Assembly: GCA_039105265.1 (NCBI GenBank)
Contig: JAPFFF010000015.1
Location: 1,674,001-1,738,000, forward strand
Direction: 5' to 3'
Source of the DNA: Tritrichomonas musculus
Lineage: Eukaryota > Parabasalia > Tritrichomonadida > Tritrichomonadidae
DNA: 64,000 nucleotides
The notes beneath the pieces were generated by a model that worked only from the letters and a program-made list of their open reading frames with translations, was not told the origin of the DNA and did not search any database. Positions 29,901 to 38,976 of the stretch are shown piece after piece. Position 1 is the stretch's first letter; each line of letters opens with the position of its first letter. A program made the position numbers and the translations under genes.

Positions 29901-32900
29901 CTTTATAAACGAATTCAGGATCAAAATGACTTCAATTAGATGGTTCAGCTGCTTCTCTGGATCATCCGAAAAAGAGGCAAAGTTCGATATGAGAAGCATG
30001 ATCGGCTGCCTGTGGTCCTCGTTCTCGCTCTGGATGGCAATGAAAAGGAGCCAAAGGAACCAGTACTTGTCAGAAATGATGCTCTTGATGACAATCGGCG
30101 TCTTCTCCTTGTCGCGCATGCTGAAAACGGTGCTGTTGATGAGGATGTTCATTGAGTCAGAAAACTCGAGATCTGAAATCGTGTCCTCGTCTTCGCTCGT
30201 CCCGAGAATGAAGACAGCAATCAGATGCATGATACCAGGGTAGTATTCAATGTCGCGCAGAAGGGATCTGACAAGCGTCGTCCATGAATTCAAATCCTTA
30301 GAATTATTTTCTACATTTTTTGTTTCATTTCCTTGATTCAAATTTTGAGTTTCATTTCCTTGATTCAAATTTTGAGTTTCATTTCCTTGATTCAAATTTT
30401 GAGTTTCATTTCCTTGATTCAAATTTTGAGTTTCATTTCCTTGATTCAAATTTTGAGTTTCATTTTGGGTTTTTCTTTTCTGGCACAATATGGTGTATCC
30501 CAAAGAAGACATTGGCTCGAACCAGACAGGCGCCTGCATTTCATGTATAGCGAAGATTGCCAACTTAATTATTTCAGGTTCGTTTGAGTATTTGTCATTT
30601 GAGATTAGTTTGAACAAGAAGTAGTTGAATTCCTCGTATTTTTTAAATTTTGCTGCATTTTTAATCAGAACGTTCAAAAAGAACTTCAATCTCTGATAGT
30701 AAATGCTGTCCACGATATTATTATTTTCATTAAAAGAAATATGTTTTTCAAACAAATCTAGGATCAAGTAAAAGTAAAGCAAAAATTCATTTTCAAAAGA
30801 AATTGCCAATTTTGTTGCCTCTTCAAGCAAGAAGAGGAAACGATCATTGCAATCATTTAATTCATCTTTTGAATAATTTACGATAGGCTTTTTCAAATGA
30901 CTATTTTCAATTTTCAGTTCATTTGACAGTTCCTTATCAAAAAGTACAAAATAAGTTTTGTATAATTTTAAGAGGAAATTTGGTCGCTTGAAAAATGAAG
31001 GATACATGTTAACTAACGTATGACTCCAATGGAAGATAATGCGACCGAAGTTAGAAGGGTTGCAGCAAAGGTACCAAAGTTCGACGTTAATTAAAAGACT
31101 GTCGAAAAATAATTCAGAAGTTCTTGAAAAAGTTATGCATTCAAAAAGTGACAAAAAATTGAGATATAAATGGTAGTTAATTCTATTTGCTTGTGATGAT
31201 TCAAATGATGATGATATCATCAACTTTGCAATAATGTCAAAATAGTAAAAATCCTTCTGTAAAACAGAAGAAGTTAAGAAGATTTGCTTCATGATTCCAA
31301 TGATTGTTCCCAAGAAATTTTCAGGTGCTTTATTTATATTCAAAAACGGTTTTGACAATTGAATTAGATGGTTGTATAAACAGACCTCAGAAATAATTGA
31401 ATGTGGCGCTAACGAAAAGTCATTCTGCTCAACTGTAACATCTGTCAAAACTGTTTTTTGAATTGAAAATTCTATCGGCGATTTTGAAGATTTTATCAGC
31501 CAACCGTTAAAATCATCGCTGATTAAAGAAGGACCAACTTTTGATATTGAAGACAACTCTTCCTCGCTTAGCAATGTGTCAAATAAAGCAAAAGGGCCAA
31601 GGACACCGACTAAGTTACCTTCATTTTGATTGGTTGAATTATCAATCAAATTATTCAATTTATCGTTTTCTTTTGAAATTTTGGTCTTAAAAATTTTGTA
31701 ATTTTTGAAGAATTGACGATCATTTGACGGATCTTTTGTCAGGCTTCTGCTGTTGATTCCTTTTCCTTTCCCGCCAAAACTTATCGTTAGAGGATGGCTG
31801 CTTGGGAAGTAGATTTTACTGACATCTTGGCAGTATCCGACATGGTTGCCTGAATAAAGGCAAACTGAAGACATTTCAGGTGAAGAACGCTGTGTTACAA
31901 ATGCACAGAAAATCCACTGATTTGAGTCAATATTTTGATAGATTTGCTCGGTGATTGGAAGACTTCCCGGCGTGTAATAACTAAAGTAAAACACGCCGCG
32001 TTTTACAAACAGACGAAAAGTTGTTGCAAGGTCATTTTTCAACTTTTTCTGAGGAAGATTTGAAGTGGTCTGACTCATTTTCAAATTCAATGAATTTTCT
32101 TTCATTTGACCATAATTATTGGCCATTTGAATTTTCAATGGTTTATGATAAACAGCCTTTTTATTACTGATTCTTAAGATTTCAATTGAATGTTTTTCTG
32201 AAAGTGAAATCAGCCTGTCAATTTTGATCCAAAAAGTGAGAACGAATCTTTTATTCAAAATTTCAGGGTCAACGTTGTTGACCGTTAAGAAAGGTACGTT
32301 AAATCCGAGAGGATGAAGAATTGACAACTGTGACTTTGAGTTCGTTATAGAATTGAGAAGAAAAGAACTCATTATCAGACTAATTTCGTTGAATTTGTTG
32401 TCATTTATAATTTCAATGATTCGTGAAATGACAATTGAATCGGTTGAGTACGTTAAGATCATTGAAAGAAAAGGCAGGATGTATTTTGTTATATCTTCCA
32501 ATTTGAAATTAAAATTGAATTCAATCTCACGAAAATTGACCTTACTTGAATTTTCAAATTTAAAATTGTAAATAAAATCAAGCAGCAATAAATCAATGCC
32601 GGAAAAGTGACAGGCAAAACAGTTAGAAATTGAATAGTTGCATAAATCAATGAAGTTTTGCATTATGTATCGCAGCTTCGAGGATGAGTGTTGGAAGACA
32701 ATGAAAACTAGTGGAATAAACGTCGGCTGCTTAATCAAAAACATCGTGGAATTGCCGAGAGTGGTCGTGGCAGCACACAAGTTAAGAAGAAGTAAGTACG
32801 TTTGGTCGGAGATGTTCAAAACTTCACTTTGGTCTTCTTCTTTTGTATCGCTTGGCACTTTTCCAGCTTTGGTTAAGTGCTCGTTGACAATGATGCTCGC

Positions 32901-35456
32901 AAGCCGCTTCAGCTGATACGATTTCAGCTTAAAATTGGGAATGTTTCGCGAAATCAAGGAAGTAAAGGTCAGCGAGTACTCAAGAAGGTTCGGAAAATGT
33001 TTAAGATTTATAACAAAATCAAAAATGTTTGAAAAAAAAGGTGAAATGCTGCCATTGCTTGACAATAAGCTTATCAAGTTTTGCACAATGCTTATAGATA
33101 TGCTTAAACCTTGGTCTTCACTCAAATTTCTATCGTCTTTAGAATTATTTGAATTTTGATCGTCATTCAAATTTATATCGTCTTTTGATGTATTCAAATT
33201 TCTATCGTCTTTAGAATTATTTGAATTTTGATCATCATTCAAATTTCTATCGTCTTTAGAATTATTTGAATTTTGATCATCATTCAAATTTTTATCGTCT
33301 TTTGATGTATTCAAATTTTTATCGTCTTTGGATGATTGCAAAGTTTGCAGTAGCTGGCAAATAGAAATCGTGAGTGGTGAGAGTACCATCGATGAAGGAT
33401 TCACTTTTAATAATAAATTACGTATCGTTGTGAGTACAACTTTTTGAAGTGAGTCAATGAAAACGAGGCTCAAAAAGTTGCGACAGAAAGAGTGAATTTG
33501 AAAAAGGCTTTCTCCTTTTATTTGGTCATTTAGCAAAGTAAAAAGGAAAGAAAGATTTGTCTGGAACGCTGAAAAGATTCCTTCGCTCGTATTATTCAAT
33601 TCGTATCGTTCTCTAATAAAAAAATTGAGAACTTTGAAAAACGACTGAACGAATTTTTTAGATAAGAAAGACTGCAAGAAAGAGTTAGTGTTGTTTTTCA
33701 TATAGGACTGCATTATGTATACGATCATCTCGGTGAAAATGAAAGGATTCATCTCAGACTTAATAAAGAAGCTTGGCAAAATTGAGTCCATTTCAGTTAT
33801 GTATGTATTCAATATTTTGAATCGAAGAGTAGTAACAATTGAGAGGTCTTTTTTCTCACTGTTATTGAAAATTGTCAGATTCGGATTGAATACTTGTGAG
33901 TCAAAAAGAAAATTGAATAGATCGGCCAAATTGACTCGATCTTTAAATTTGTCAATGAACAAAAAACCTATCAAATAAAGATCATAATAAAAGTCAGAGT
34001 CATTATAAATAGACAAAAGTTTGAAGTATGCGTAAATGTACTCATCTAGACATTCATTACATGCATTCTCCATTGAATAAAAAAATTCTATCAAAAAGTG
34101 GTTAAGGTTATTTTGACTGAATAGGTCAAATAAATAGAAGTTAATTTCAGCTTGAGCCGATATAAAACCGTTTTCAAAAGCAGTTGGATCTTTTTCTTTA
34201 TAAAACCGCTTTTTCTCAAAAAAGTCACTTTTCGTTTTGGTTAATTTTAATTGTTGGTCTTTCTCTGTAGTGCTTTTTGATTGAACTTTTTGTGTTGATA
34301 TTTGGTTGTTGATATCATTTGGTGTTTGAAATAACTCCTTAGATATCGATGGCTGGTTGATAAATGATCCACTTAAATTTTCATTGCTGCTTTTGGTGTC
34401 ATAGTCATTAATTGCATTTCCCATGATTTTTTGAAAAATTAATGGAGGTAATTGAATAAAATCATCTTTGGTATTGGTAAATAAATCTGTCGAAATTGAT
34501 GATAAAATACTAATGATTTTAATTGCTTTTGTGTTAAGTTCTTGAATTAAAGGTAATAATATCGAACATATCTGAATATTGTTAAATGAAACTCTTTGTT
34601 CAAAAAGTAAAGAATAAATGATTTCAAGAATTTTTGAAGGATTAAGATTATTATTTGATTTAATTGATTTTTGGGCAAATACAGTTAATATTAAAGAGTA
34701 AGCAAATTGATTGTGAAATGAATTATTTTTACTCGTATTACTCGATGACATACGGAATACAGGGCCAATAAAAAATTGAATTGCACATTGATCATACATT
34801 TCTTGTGTCCATTCAGCATGACAATTCATCTGTGGCGGTAAAACCATTTGATTTATATCCTTTATTGTTTCATAATTTAAAAAATGTAATATTAATTGAA
34901 TAAAAAGACAAGAATGAATGGATTCAATCAATTCATCTTTTGGTTTTCCAATTAAATTTAACTCACGTATTAACTTTACAAAAACATCAACTTGTCTTTG
35001 AGAATTTTGCAAATTTGGAATTTTTTCCGATCCATCTCCACTTTCTAAAAATAAAAATTGTTTATGAAAGATAATAAATTCTAATAAGTAAAAGAAAAAA
35101 ATAATAATTAGATGATCATTAATTTCATCAGATGTTCCACGTTTATTTTTAATCATTTGATGATTTGTAATAAATTTTGTCAACGAATCCATATATTTAT
35201 TGCAATTGAAATTAAATAATTTTAGAAATGGTTGGAATGAATCAAATATAGAATTTTTAATTAATCTTTTTGCTAAAATTTGTATTTGATTACTTTCAAG
35301 AAAAACTAAATCATTAAATAATGTGAACTCAAGTGAATTTGGTGTTAATTTTGATATAAATGGTTGTGAACATCGAATTTGAATTAAGTTGATAATTGGA
35401 TGTTGGTTAAAATAACGGAATGGGAGAAAACGACCAAAAGGCTCATTTTCACTCAT
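26943..35456 (-). CDS. Giant BEACH-family protein (divergent BEACH domain)
   Basis: 2837 residues. BEACH proteins are huge cytoplasmic scaffolds acting on vesicle and lysosome traffic. Long helical-repeat regions fill the N-terminal half. Residues ~1070-1310 form a concanavalin/LamG-like fold (FVLTFWIKIDR; GVLGPFALFDTLLSEEE). From ~2100 comes a PH-like segment, then the BEACH start MTNYEYLMYLNIISGYSFHD near 2285, matching the (N/F)EYLMYLN(x)IAGRS(F/Y)ND block. The rest of the domain does not match well and looks short or degenerate, and the last ~300 residues are WD40-like. Low-complexity tandem repeats sit near 705-775 (KDDRNLNDDQNSNN units) and ~1660-1715 (five NETQNLNQG units). The start at ATG 35456 (MSENEPFGR) is preferred over the upstream TTG. 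Divergent neighbour is 64 bp away. Confidence 0.8.
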   Translation of the reverse strand: MSENEPFGRFLPFRYFNQHPIINLIQIRCSQPFISKLTPNSLEFTLFNDLVFLESNQIQILAKRLIKNSIFDSFQPFLKLFNFNCNKYMDSLTKFITNHQMIKNKRGTSDEINDHLIIIFFFYLLEFIIFHKQFLFLESGDGSEKIPNLQNSQRQVDVFVKLIRELNLIGKPKDELIESIHSCLFIQLILHFLNYETIKDINQMVLPPQMNCHAEWTQEMYDQCAIQFFIGPVFRMSSSNTSKNNSFHNQFAYSLILTVFAQKSIKSNNNLNPSKILEIIYSLLFEQRVSFNNIQICSILLPLIQELNTKAIKIISILSSISTDLFTNTKDDFIQLPPLIFQKIMGNAINDYDTKSSNENLSGSFINQPSISKELFQTPNDINNQISTQKVQSKSTTEKDQQLKLTKTKSDFFEKKRFYKEKDPTAFENGFISAQAEINFYLFDLFSQNNLNHFLIEFFYSMENACNECLDEYIYAYFKLLSIYNDSDFYYDLYLIGFLFIDKFKDRVNLADLFNFLFDSQVFNPNLTIFNNSEKKDLSIVTTLRFKILNTYITEMDSILPSFFIKSEMNPFIFTEMIVYIMQSYMKNNTNSFLQSFLSKKFVQSFFKVLNFFIRERYELNNTSEGIFSAFQTNLSFLFTLLNDQIKGESLFQIHSFCRNFLSLVFIDSLQKVVLTTIRNLLLKVNPSSMVLSPLTISICQLLQTLQSSKDDKNLNTSKDDKNLNDDQNSNNSKDDRNLNDDQNSNNSKDDRNLNTSKDDINLNDDQNSNNSKDDRNLSEDQGLSISISIVQNLISLLSSNGSISPFFSNIFDFVINLKHFPNLLEYSLTFTSLISRNIPNFKLKSYQLKRLASIIVNEHLTKAGKVPSDTKEEDQSEVLNISDQTYLLLLNLCAATTTLGNSTMFLIKQPTFIPLVFIVFQHSSSKLRYIMQNFIDLCNYSISNCFACHFSGIDLLLLDFIYNFKFENSSKVNFREIEFNFNFKLEDITKYILPFLSMILTYSTDSIVISRIIEIINDNKFNEISLIMSSFLLNSITNSKSQLSILHPLGFNVPFLTVNNVDPEILNKRFVLTFWIKIDRLISLSEKHSIEILRISNKKAVYHKPLKIQMANNYGQMKENSLNLKMSQTTSNLPQKKLKNDLATTFRLFVKRGVFYFSYYTPGSLPITEQIYQNIDSNQWIFCAFVTQRSSPEMSSVCLYSGNHVGYCQDVSKIYFPSSHPLTISFGGKGKGINSRSLTKDPSNDRQFFKNYKIFKTKISKENDKLNNLIDNSTNQNEGNLVGVLGPFALFDTLLSEEELSSISKVGPSLISDDFNGWLIKSSKSPIEFSIQKTVLTDVTVEQNDFSLAPHSIISEVCLYNHLIQLSKPFLNINKAPENFLGTIIGIMKQIFLTSSVLQKDFYYFDIIAKLMISSSFESSQANRINYHLYLNFLSLFECITFSRTSELFFDSLLINVELWYLCCNPSNFGRIIFHWSHTLVNMYPSFFKRPNFLLKLYKTYFVLFDKELSNELKIENSHLKKPIVNYSKDELNDCNDRFLFLLEEATKLAISFENEFLLYFYLILDLFEKHISFNENNNIVDSIYYQRLKFFLNVLIKNAAKFKKYEEFNYFLFKLISNDKYSNEPEIIKLAIFAIHEMQAPVWFEPMSSLGYTILCQKRKTQNETQNLNQGNETQNLNQGNETQNLNQGNETQNLNQGNETQNLNQGNETKNVENNSKDLNSWTTLVRSLLRDIEYYPGIMHLIAVFILGTSEDEDTISDLEFSDSMNILINSTVFSMRDKEKTPIVIKSIISDKYWFLWLLFIAIQSENEDHRQPIMLLISNFASFSDDPEKQLNHLIEVILILNSFIKNIDEYSILLDLLVNILAHGTVSMTSASTSLVLSLLFKFCYVFHNNILIKHIESSPLFVKDKENEEEEIMNSSFFDENEMTNENEMNSFDNIENSEEIENSIHSIFSEFRQFAKNEKKISKYKLRFGLTVESSSLEKLYDLLIQTIQTIDYKLNFPGYKKVLDYVSIVLKHRFAKHRSIEDPNKGPNSELNNIKLNETINYFNDNFLNDIFKSIKEMKELIERIEKVRKVEMSDHLIEDDVKKKFIEIPILSSSSQKTTVDNYFTFIANFATLDFDSKKEISRDFYSFLFPMKTKFKEVFNDLKIENIDFFNDYENKYLIKSSNLIKTKATFYNFDDAPIEVYFILHLHDFVINIIDIKSKIKLFTIPGSTILFIQSNLNAIEFYTENQGSFYFTFHESFLKEKESIISKLKNSFPNLNKTVKESLNQYISNSMTNYEYLMYLNIISGYSFHDPDLNNRPTFPRLKNEKTESVNFMMDEVPVFNFLRLDNDQNLQNPFLCLEDLEKIDDSLIDYYAKTKYKENYFPKFKVKSTPSSEVTSQNSEAYNHSETHRIMKDLTVNPSKIRKTGFFHLLKDGLEYRLFYIIIKKEGLIHFIQISNDLFLQFFSSQKSSLLLISDENITCSESDIDPDDEDVVIMEDFGCIEKVPGILIFSKRRKKFQRVTPFDCSPLIDINFELCSALFSSLYSFSYAHQSSSALMNSIRSSSASFYTSKSSMISNSTVSSQSNGSRNAFNFYQAEFRSLDADLNLFSLIDKEMIFVYNKCNIKLTSNFNDLLSEKDTSKIILTNDFFIEGSNSILNSKITCIASSEKFKALAVGTENSKVIVYSLVSREVTSIIDLKNKEAEKILITPQYGFIVIEAQKTIYVYTINGQKVGEKEINFDILEWHFSYPSVLSSFEFSLNETEDSDKKKENLRNDYVVLMNSVNDIGVFEASHPEVIQFVSTSSGLIAAFDYLPFCNCVIIISINYGSIIGFYPVQDFNAK

Positions 35457-35520
35457 TTTCAAAACATAAAATTTAATATCATTCAATTTATTGAATTTTT
35501 TTCAAATTTTTTTCTTTGAT
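35457..35520. promoter_or_regulatory. 64-bp divergent intergenic region
   Basis: Only 64 bp separate the start codons of the BEACH-family gene and the SAC-like gene. Both promoters must lie here or inside the genes. No good TCA-type initiator is visible; the T/A-rich sequence contains TTCAATAAATTG. Confidence 0.5.
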
Positions 35521-38500
35521 ATGACAATTAATATTTACTTTCCTCCAAGCCAACAGCATGCATATCTTATAGTTACTAGGAAAGGGCTTCCTTTTAGCAT
35601 TCAAGATCATTCGCTTAATGAAGAATTAAATGTGGAAGAAACCACAATTAATAATACATATGTTTTTTCAATTGATTTGAATACTGGTTATATTTATTCA
35701 TCTTCTGTACAGAATGTTGATGTTTTTAATTCTTTGGATGAAGCAAAAAATTTTCTTTCTGAAACTTTTGATGATCCCCAAATAAAATTGGAAGAAATTG
35801 GCAGTTTTTTAATCGGATATACTATTGCTGAAAATAATATTAATATTCGCGTTGTCAAAGAATATGAAAAAGTTGCTTCTATTTTTAATTATCATATTTA
35901 TTGTATTAAAAGTATTAATTTATGTTGTATTCCATTATTGCCGGCTCAACAAAAGTTAGATATAACTAGTACCGATACGAAAGGGAAAATGGATAATATT
36001 TACTTTAGCCCATCATTGAATTTAGCATCTCCTTTTCCATATCATTTTATTAACGAACTCAATATCAAAAACAACAATTTTTGTTTCAATAGAAATCATC
36101 TATTAAATTTTGTAGAAAACAAATTACTTTTTGCTTGTGTATTTTTAATTAGAGGTTATATTAAATCTACAGATGATAATAATCTTATATACATTACAAA
36201 ATTTACAAAAGTTTCATGTGATGGTGTGAGTGCTACTCCTCTTAATGATCCACATAAATACGAGTGTGAATGCGAACTTATAATTAAAAAAGAGTCTCCT
36301 AATGTTGAATATCATTGCCATGCTTGGAAACGAGGCCCTGAACTTTGTTTGGACAAAAAAAACCAAAAAGATTTCAATGAAGCTAAAAAATATGTGTCTA
36401 AAGAAATTTTATCAAGGTTAAATATTCAAAAATTTTTCAATTATTTGCTAACTCCAATAGAAAATTCCAATGATGTATATATTATAAATAATATCAAAAA
36501 TGAATTCCATCTTGATATGTTTAATAATCGTTGTTATCACTTTGTAAAAGAAACCACTCAAGATAAACTTGAAAAATTTTTCAATGATTATTTCCCATCA
36601 AGCAGTGAAAGTTCATTTACTACAGTTCTTGATAAAAATGGCGATATTACATCTATTCAAAACCTAATTTGTAGATTTTCTTCTTCGATGAAAGTTCCTT
36701 TTAACGAATCTTTTTCAAATATTGACATATTCACTCTTTCTTATTTGAAAAAACTTTTTAAAGTAGCCAATTTTTCTGATTCAATCCTTGATGATGCTTT
36801 TTTCGAATCACTTTTTAAAAATGCACATGACATTTTAGTTAGCTATTGCGAATCAAAAAAATCAAGTACATTTAGCTTATTTCGTTTTTTTATGCAAAAA
36901 GACAGCGATGTTCTAAATGACGATAATATTATTCATTATTCAAAAAAAAGATTTTTATTAGATCCACAGCACGCATCATATTCTTATTCTATGTCATCGT
37001 TAGGAAATACTAATTTCAGTATATTCTATGTTTTTCCTGAACCATTTTATATTTGCGACTTATCTTTTTTAGTTTCCCCGCAAAATATGCAAAAACAGCA
37101 AACTCAAAATCAAACAATTATAACATTATTAATTAGATTTTCACCAAATTCAAAATCGTCTTTTCAATTGCAGATTCCAAATGTTAATAAAGAAATAAAT
37201 CTCACTTATGACATTGAAGATATAATGGAAAATTCATTGCAATATCCTTATGATCCAGCTTATTATGTTCCAACTTCAGCAGTTACTCTTGATTTTACCA
37301 TTAAAAATGGTGACATTAATAATTTCACCATTAAGGATATTCAGATTGGTGTGAAAAGGAACCCAACTTGCAATTATAAATTTGTTGTTCCAACTGAAAC
37401 AATGCTTTTCCCCAAAAACTGCGTTGATTTTGTAAATCCAAGCTTGAAAGATCTGATTAACCTCGAAAACGCTCGAATTGAAAATAAGTTTGATTATTCG
37501 ATTAAAAACCAAGAATTTTCCAAGAATCTTTGTAATCCATGGTTCTATGATATCAAATCTCAATTATATTCCAAAGGAAATAATGATATTTGTCCATTCT
37601 GTTCCACGAACAATAAAAAAAATTTTGTAAAGGTTAAAATCAATAAATGTTTTGATCCAGTTTTACTTGTAATTGATGATGAAAGCCCAGATGAAAATTG
37701 TGTGCATATTTGTCCAGAATGCTCTCAAAATCTCCAAGCTTTTTATTCTAACATTAAACAAAAAATGAACAATTTTGTTGTTGTTGACAATAGTTATGCT
37801 CTTTCGTATTCAATGGAGAAATGGCGAAATCCTCTTTATTTTGTGCTAAAACCGGAAAAAGAATTTGATTTATCACCTTTTGGCACTTTTTCAAACCAAA
37901 ACGAACAAATAAATGAATGTTTACATGGCGGTTCAAGTTCATTAGTCAAACCTGATCAATTTTATGATCTTCACTTTTTCACAATGGTCAATATAAGGTC
38001 AATTCAAATTGAATTGAGTGATAGCTCAAAATTTGACCAAATTCAAGTAAAAGTGAAATTTAATCAATCTGGTTCTGATCAAGAATTGGCTAAAAATGTA
38101 TCAGATAAAGTTTTTAAGCAAGAATTCTCTGATCAAGATAATATCCATTTGTTAACCTTTCAATTCCTAACAAAAGATGAAAAGAAACCTTTAATTGGCA
38201 TTAATAAAATTGACATTTTTGGTTCTTTATCAAGCAAGCCTTCTAAGTTACCTACTTTTGAAAATCCTTTAGCAAAAGAAAAAGTTGACACCAAGTTTAT
38301 TTTGCCAAAGAAATTTTTCAAACAAAAGCTCTCTGCAAACAGAATCCAAGTCTTCAATGTTAATTTTGAGGTTTTATATGGTCTTTATTTCAAAGCGCCT
38401 TCGAAAAATCAGGCAAAATCAGTTCTGGTAACGATTGAAGATTGCTTCAGCTTAATAATTCCTTCTTTTCCAACAGATGTCGTTTTTTACTTCCCGTTTC

Positions 38501-38604
38501 TTTTAGCGCCATCAAATGTAAAAAAGGTCTACATTATGTACTTAGACTGTGCTAGTCAAATTAATCCATTTGAGATCGGATTTAATGGACAAGAAAATAA
38601 ATAA
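35521..38604 (+). CDS. SAC-domain-like protein, apparently catalytically inactive
   Basis: 1027 residues. SAC domains are phosphoinositide phosphatases at membranes. Conserved landmarks are visible in order: IYFSPSLNLASPF like FYFSYTYDLT, FCFNRNHLLNFV like RFFWNRHL, FLIRGYIKS, and the EYHCHAWKRGPELCLD strand like SFVQIRGSVPLFW. The position of the catalytic CX5R(T/S) motif is replaced by an LDKNGDITSIQNLI-type sequence with no Cys-X5-Arg, so phosphatase activity is unlikely. The C-terminal part (about 650-1027) has two CxxC pairs (CPFC, CPEC near 690-740), a possible zinc site, and beta-rich sequence. Its length and zinc-like insert recall plant SAC9, but that likeness is weak. The start at ATG 35521 follows a TTG-begun open frame. 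Divergent from the BEACH gene. Confidence 0.6.
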   Translation: MTINIYFPPSQQHAYLIVTRKGLPFSIQDHSLNEELNVEETTINNTYVFSIDLNTGYIYSSSVQNVDVFNSLDEAKNFLSETFDDPQIKLEEIGSFLIGYTIAENNINIRVVKEYEKVASIFNYHIYCIKSINLCCIPLLPAQQKLDITSTDTKGKMDNIYFSPSLNLASPFPYHFINELNIKNNNFCFNRNHLLNFVENKLLFACVFLIRGYIKSTDDNNLIYITKFTKVSCDGVSATPLNDPHKYECECELIIKKESPNVEYHCHAWKRGPELCLDKKNQKDFNEAKKYVSKEILSRLNIQKFFNYLLTPIENSNDVYIINNIKNEFHLDMFNNRCYHFVKETTQDKLEKFFNDYFPSSSESSFTTVLDKNGDITSIQNLICRFSSSMKVPFNESFSNIDIFTLSYLKKLFKVANFSDSILDDAFFESLFKNAHDILVSYCESKKSSTFSLFRFFMQKDSDVLNDDNIIHYSKKRFLLDPQHASYSYSMSSLGNTNFSIFYVFPEPFYICDLSFLVSPQNMQKQQTQNQTIITLLIRFSPNSKSSFQLQIPNVNKEINLTYDIEDIMENSLQYPYDPAYYVPTSAVTLDFTIKNGDINNFTIKDIQIGVKRNPTCNYKFVVPTETMLFPKNCVDFVNPSLKDLINLENARIENKFDYSIKNQEFSKNLCNPWFYDIKSQLYSKGNNDICPFCSTNNKKNFVKVKINKCFDPVLLVIDDESPDENCVHICPECSQNLQAFYSNIKQKMNNFVVVDNSYALSYSMEKWRNPLYFVLKPEKEFDLSPFGTFSNQNEQINECLHGGSSSLVKPDQFYDLHFFTMVNIRSIQIELSDSSKFDQIQVKVKFNQSGSDQELAKNVSDKVFKQEFSDQDNIHLLTFQFLTKDEKKPLIGINKIDIFGSLSSKPSKLPTFENPLAKEKVDTKFILPKKFFKQKLSANRIQVFNVNFEVLYGLYFKAPSKNQAKSVLVTIEDCFSLIIPSFPTDVVFYFPFLLAPSNVKKVYIMYLDCASQINPFEIGFNGQENK

Positions 38605-38976
38605 TTAATTATAAAAAAAAAAAATCTATATTTTATTTACATTTAGATATTAAAATTGTGAATAAATAAGCTTGTAGGTGTTGAGATTTGAATTGTTTCA
38701 GGTCGGCTTCTATGTATCAGAAATGTAACCACAAAAATACATTTTCTCTTTCATCTGATAAATGGTCTGTATTGTTTGTCCCTTTCATAAATAGTCTAAT
38801 GGTATTAATGATTCGGAGTATTTCTTTATATATACATATATATATATATTTGATGAGATCAAAATTAATTTTATGCTTCAAATAAAATTTTAAATAATAA
38901 TATGATCTAATAAAAAATCTATATTTATAGATGTGTGCATGTAATGCAAATATATAAGTCTAATCAAATGATGGAA
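38605..38976. other. Convergent intergenic region
   Basis: AT-rich spacer between two convergent genes with TATATA runs near 38823. No gene seen. Confidence 0.6.
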
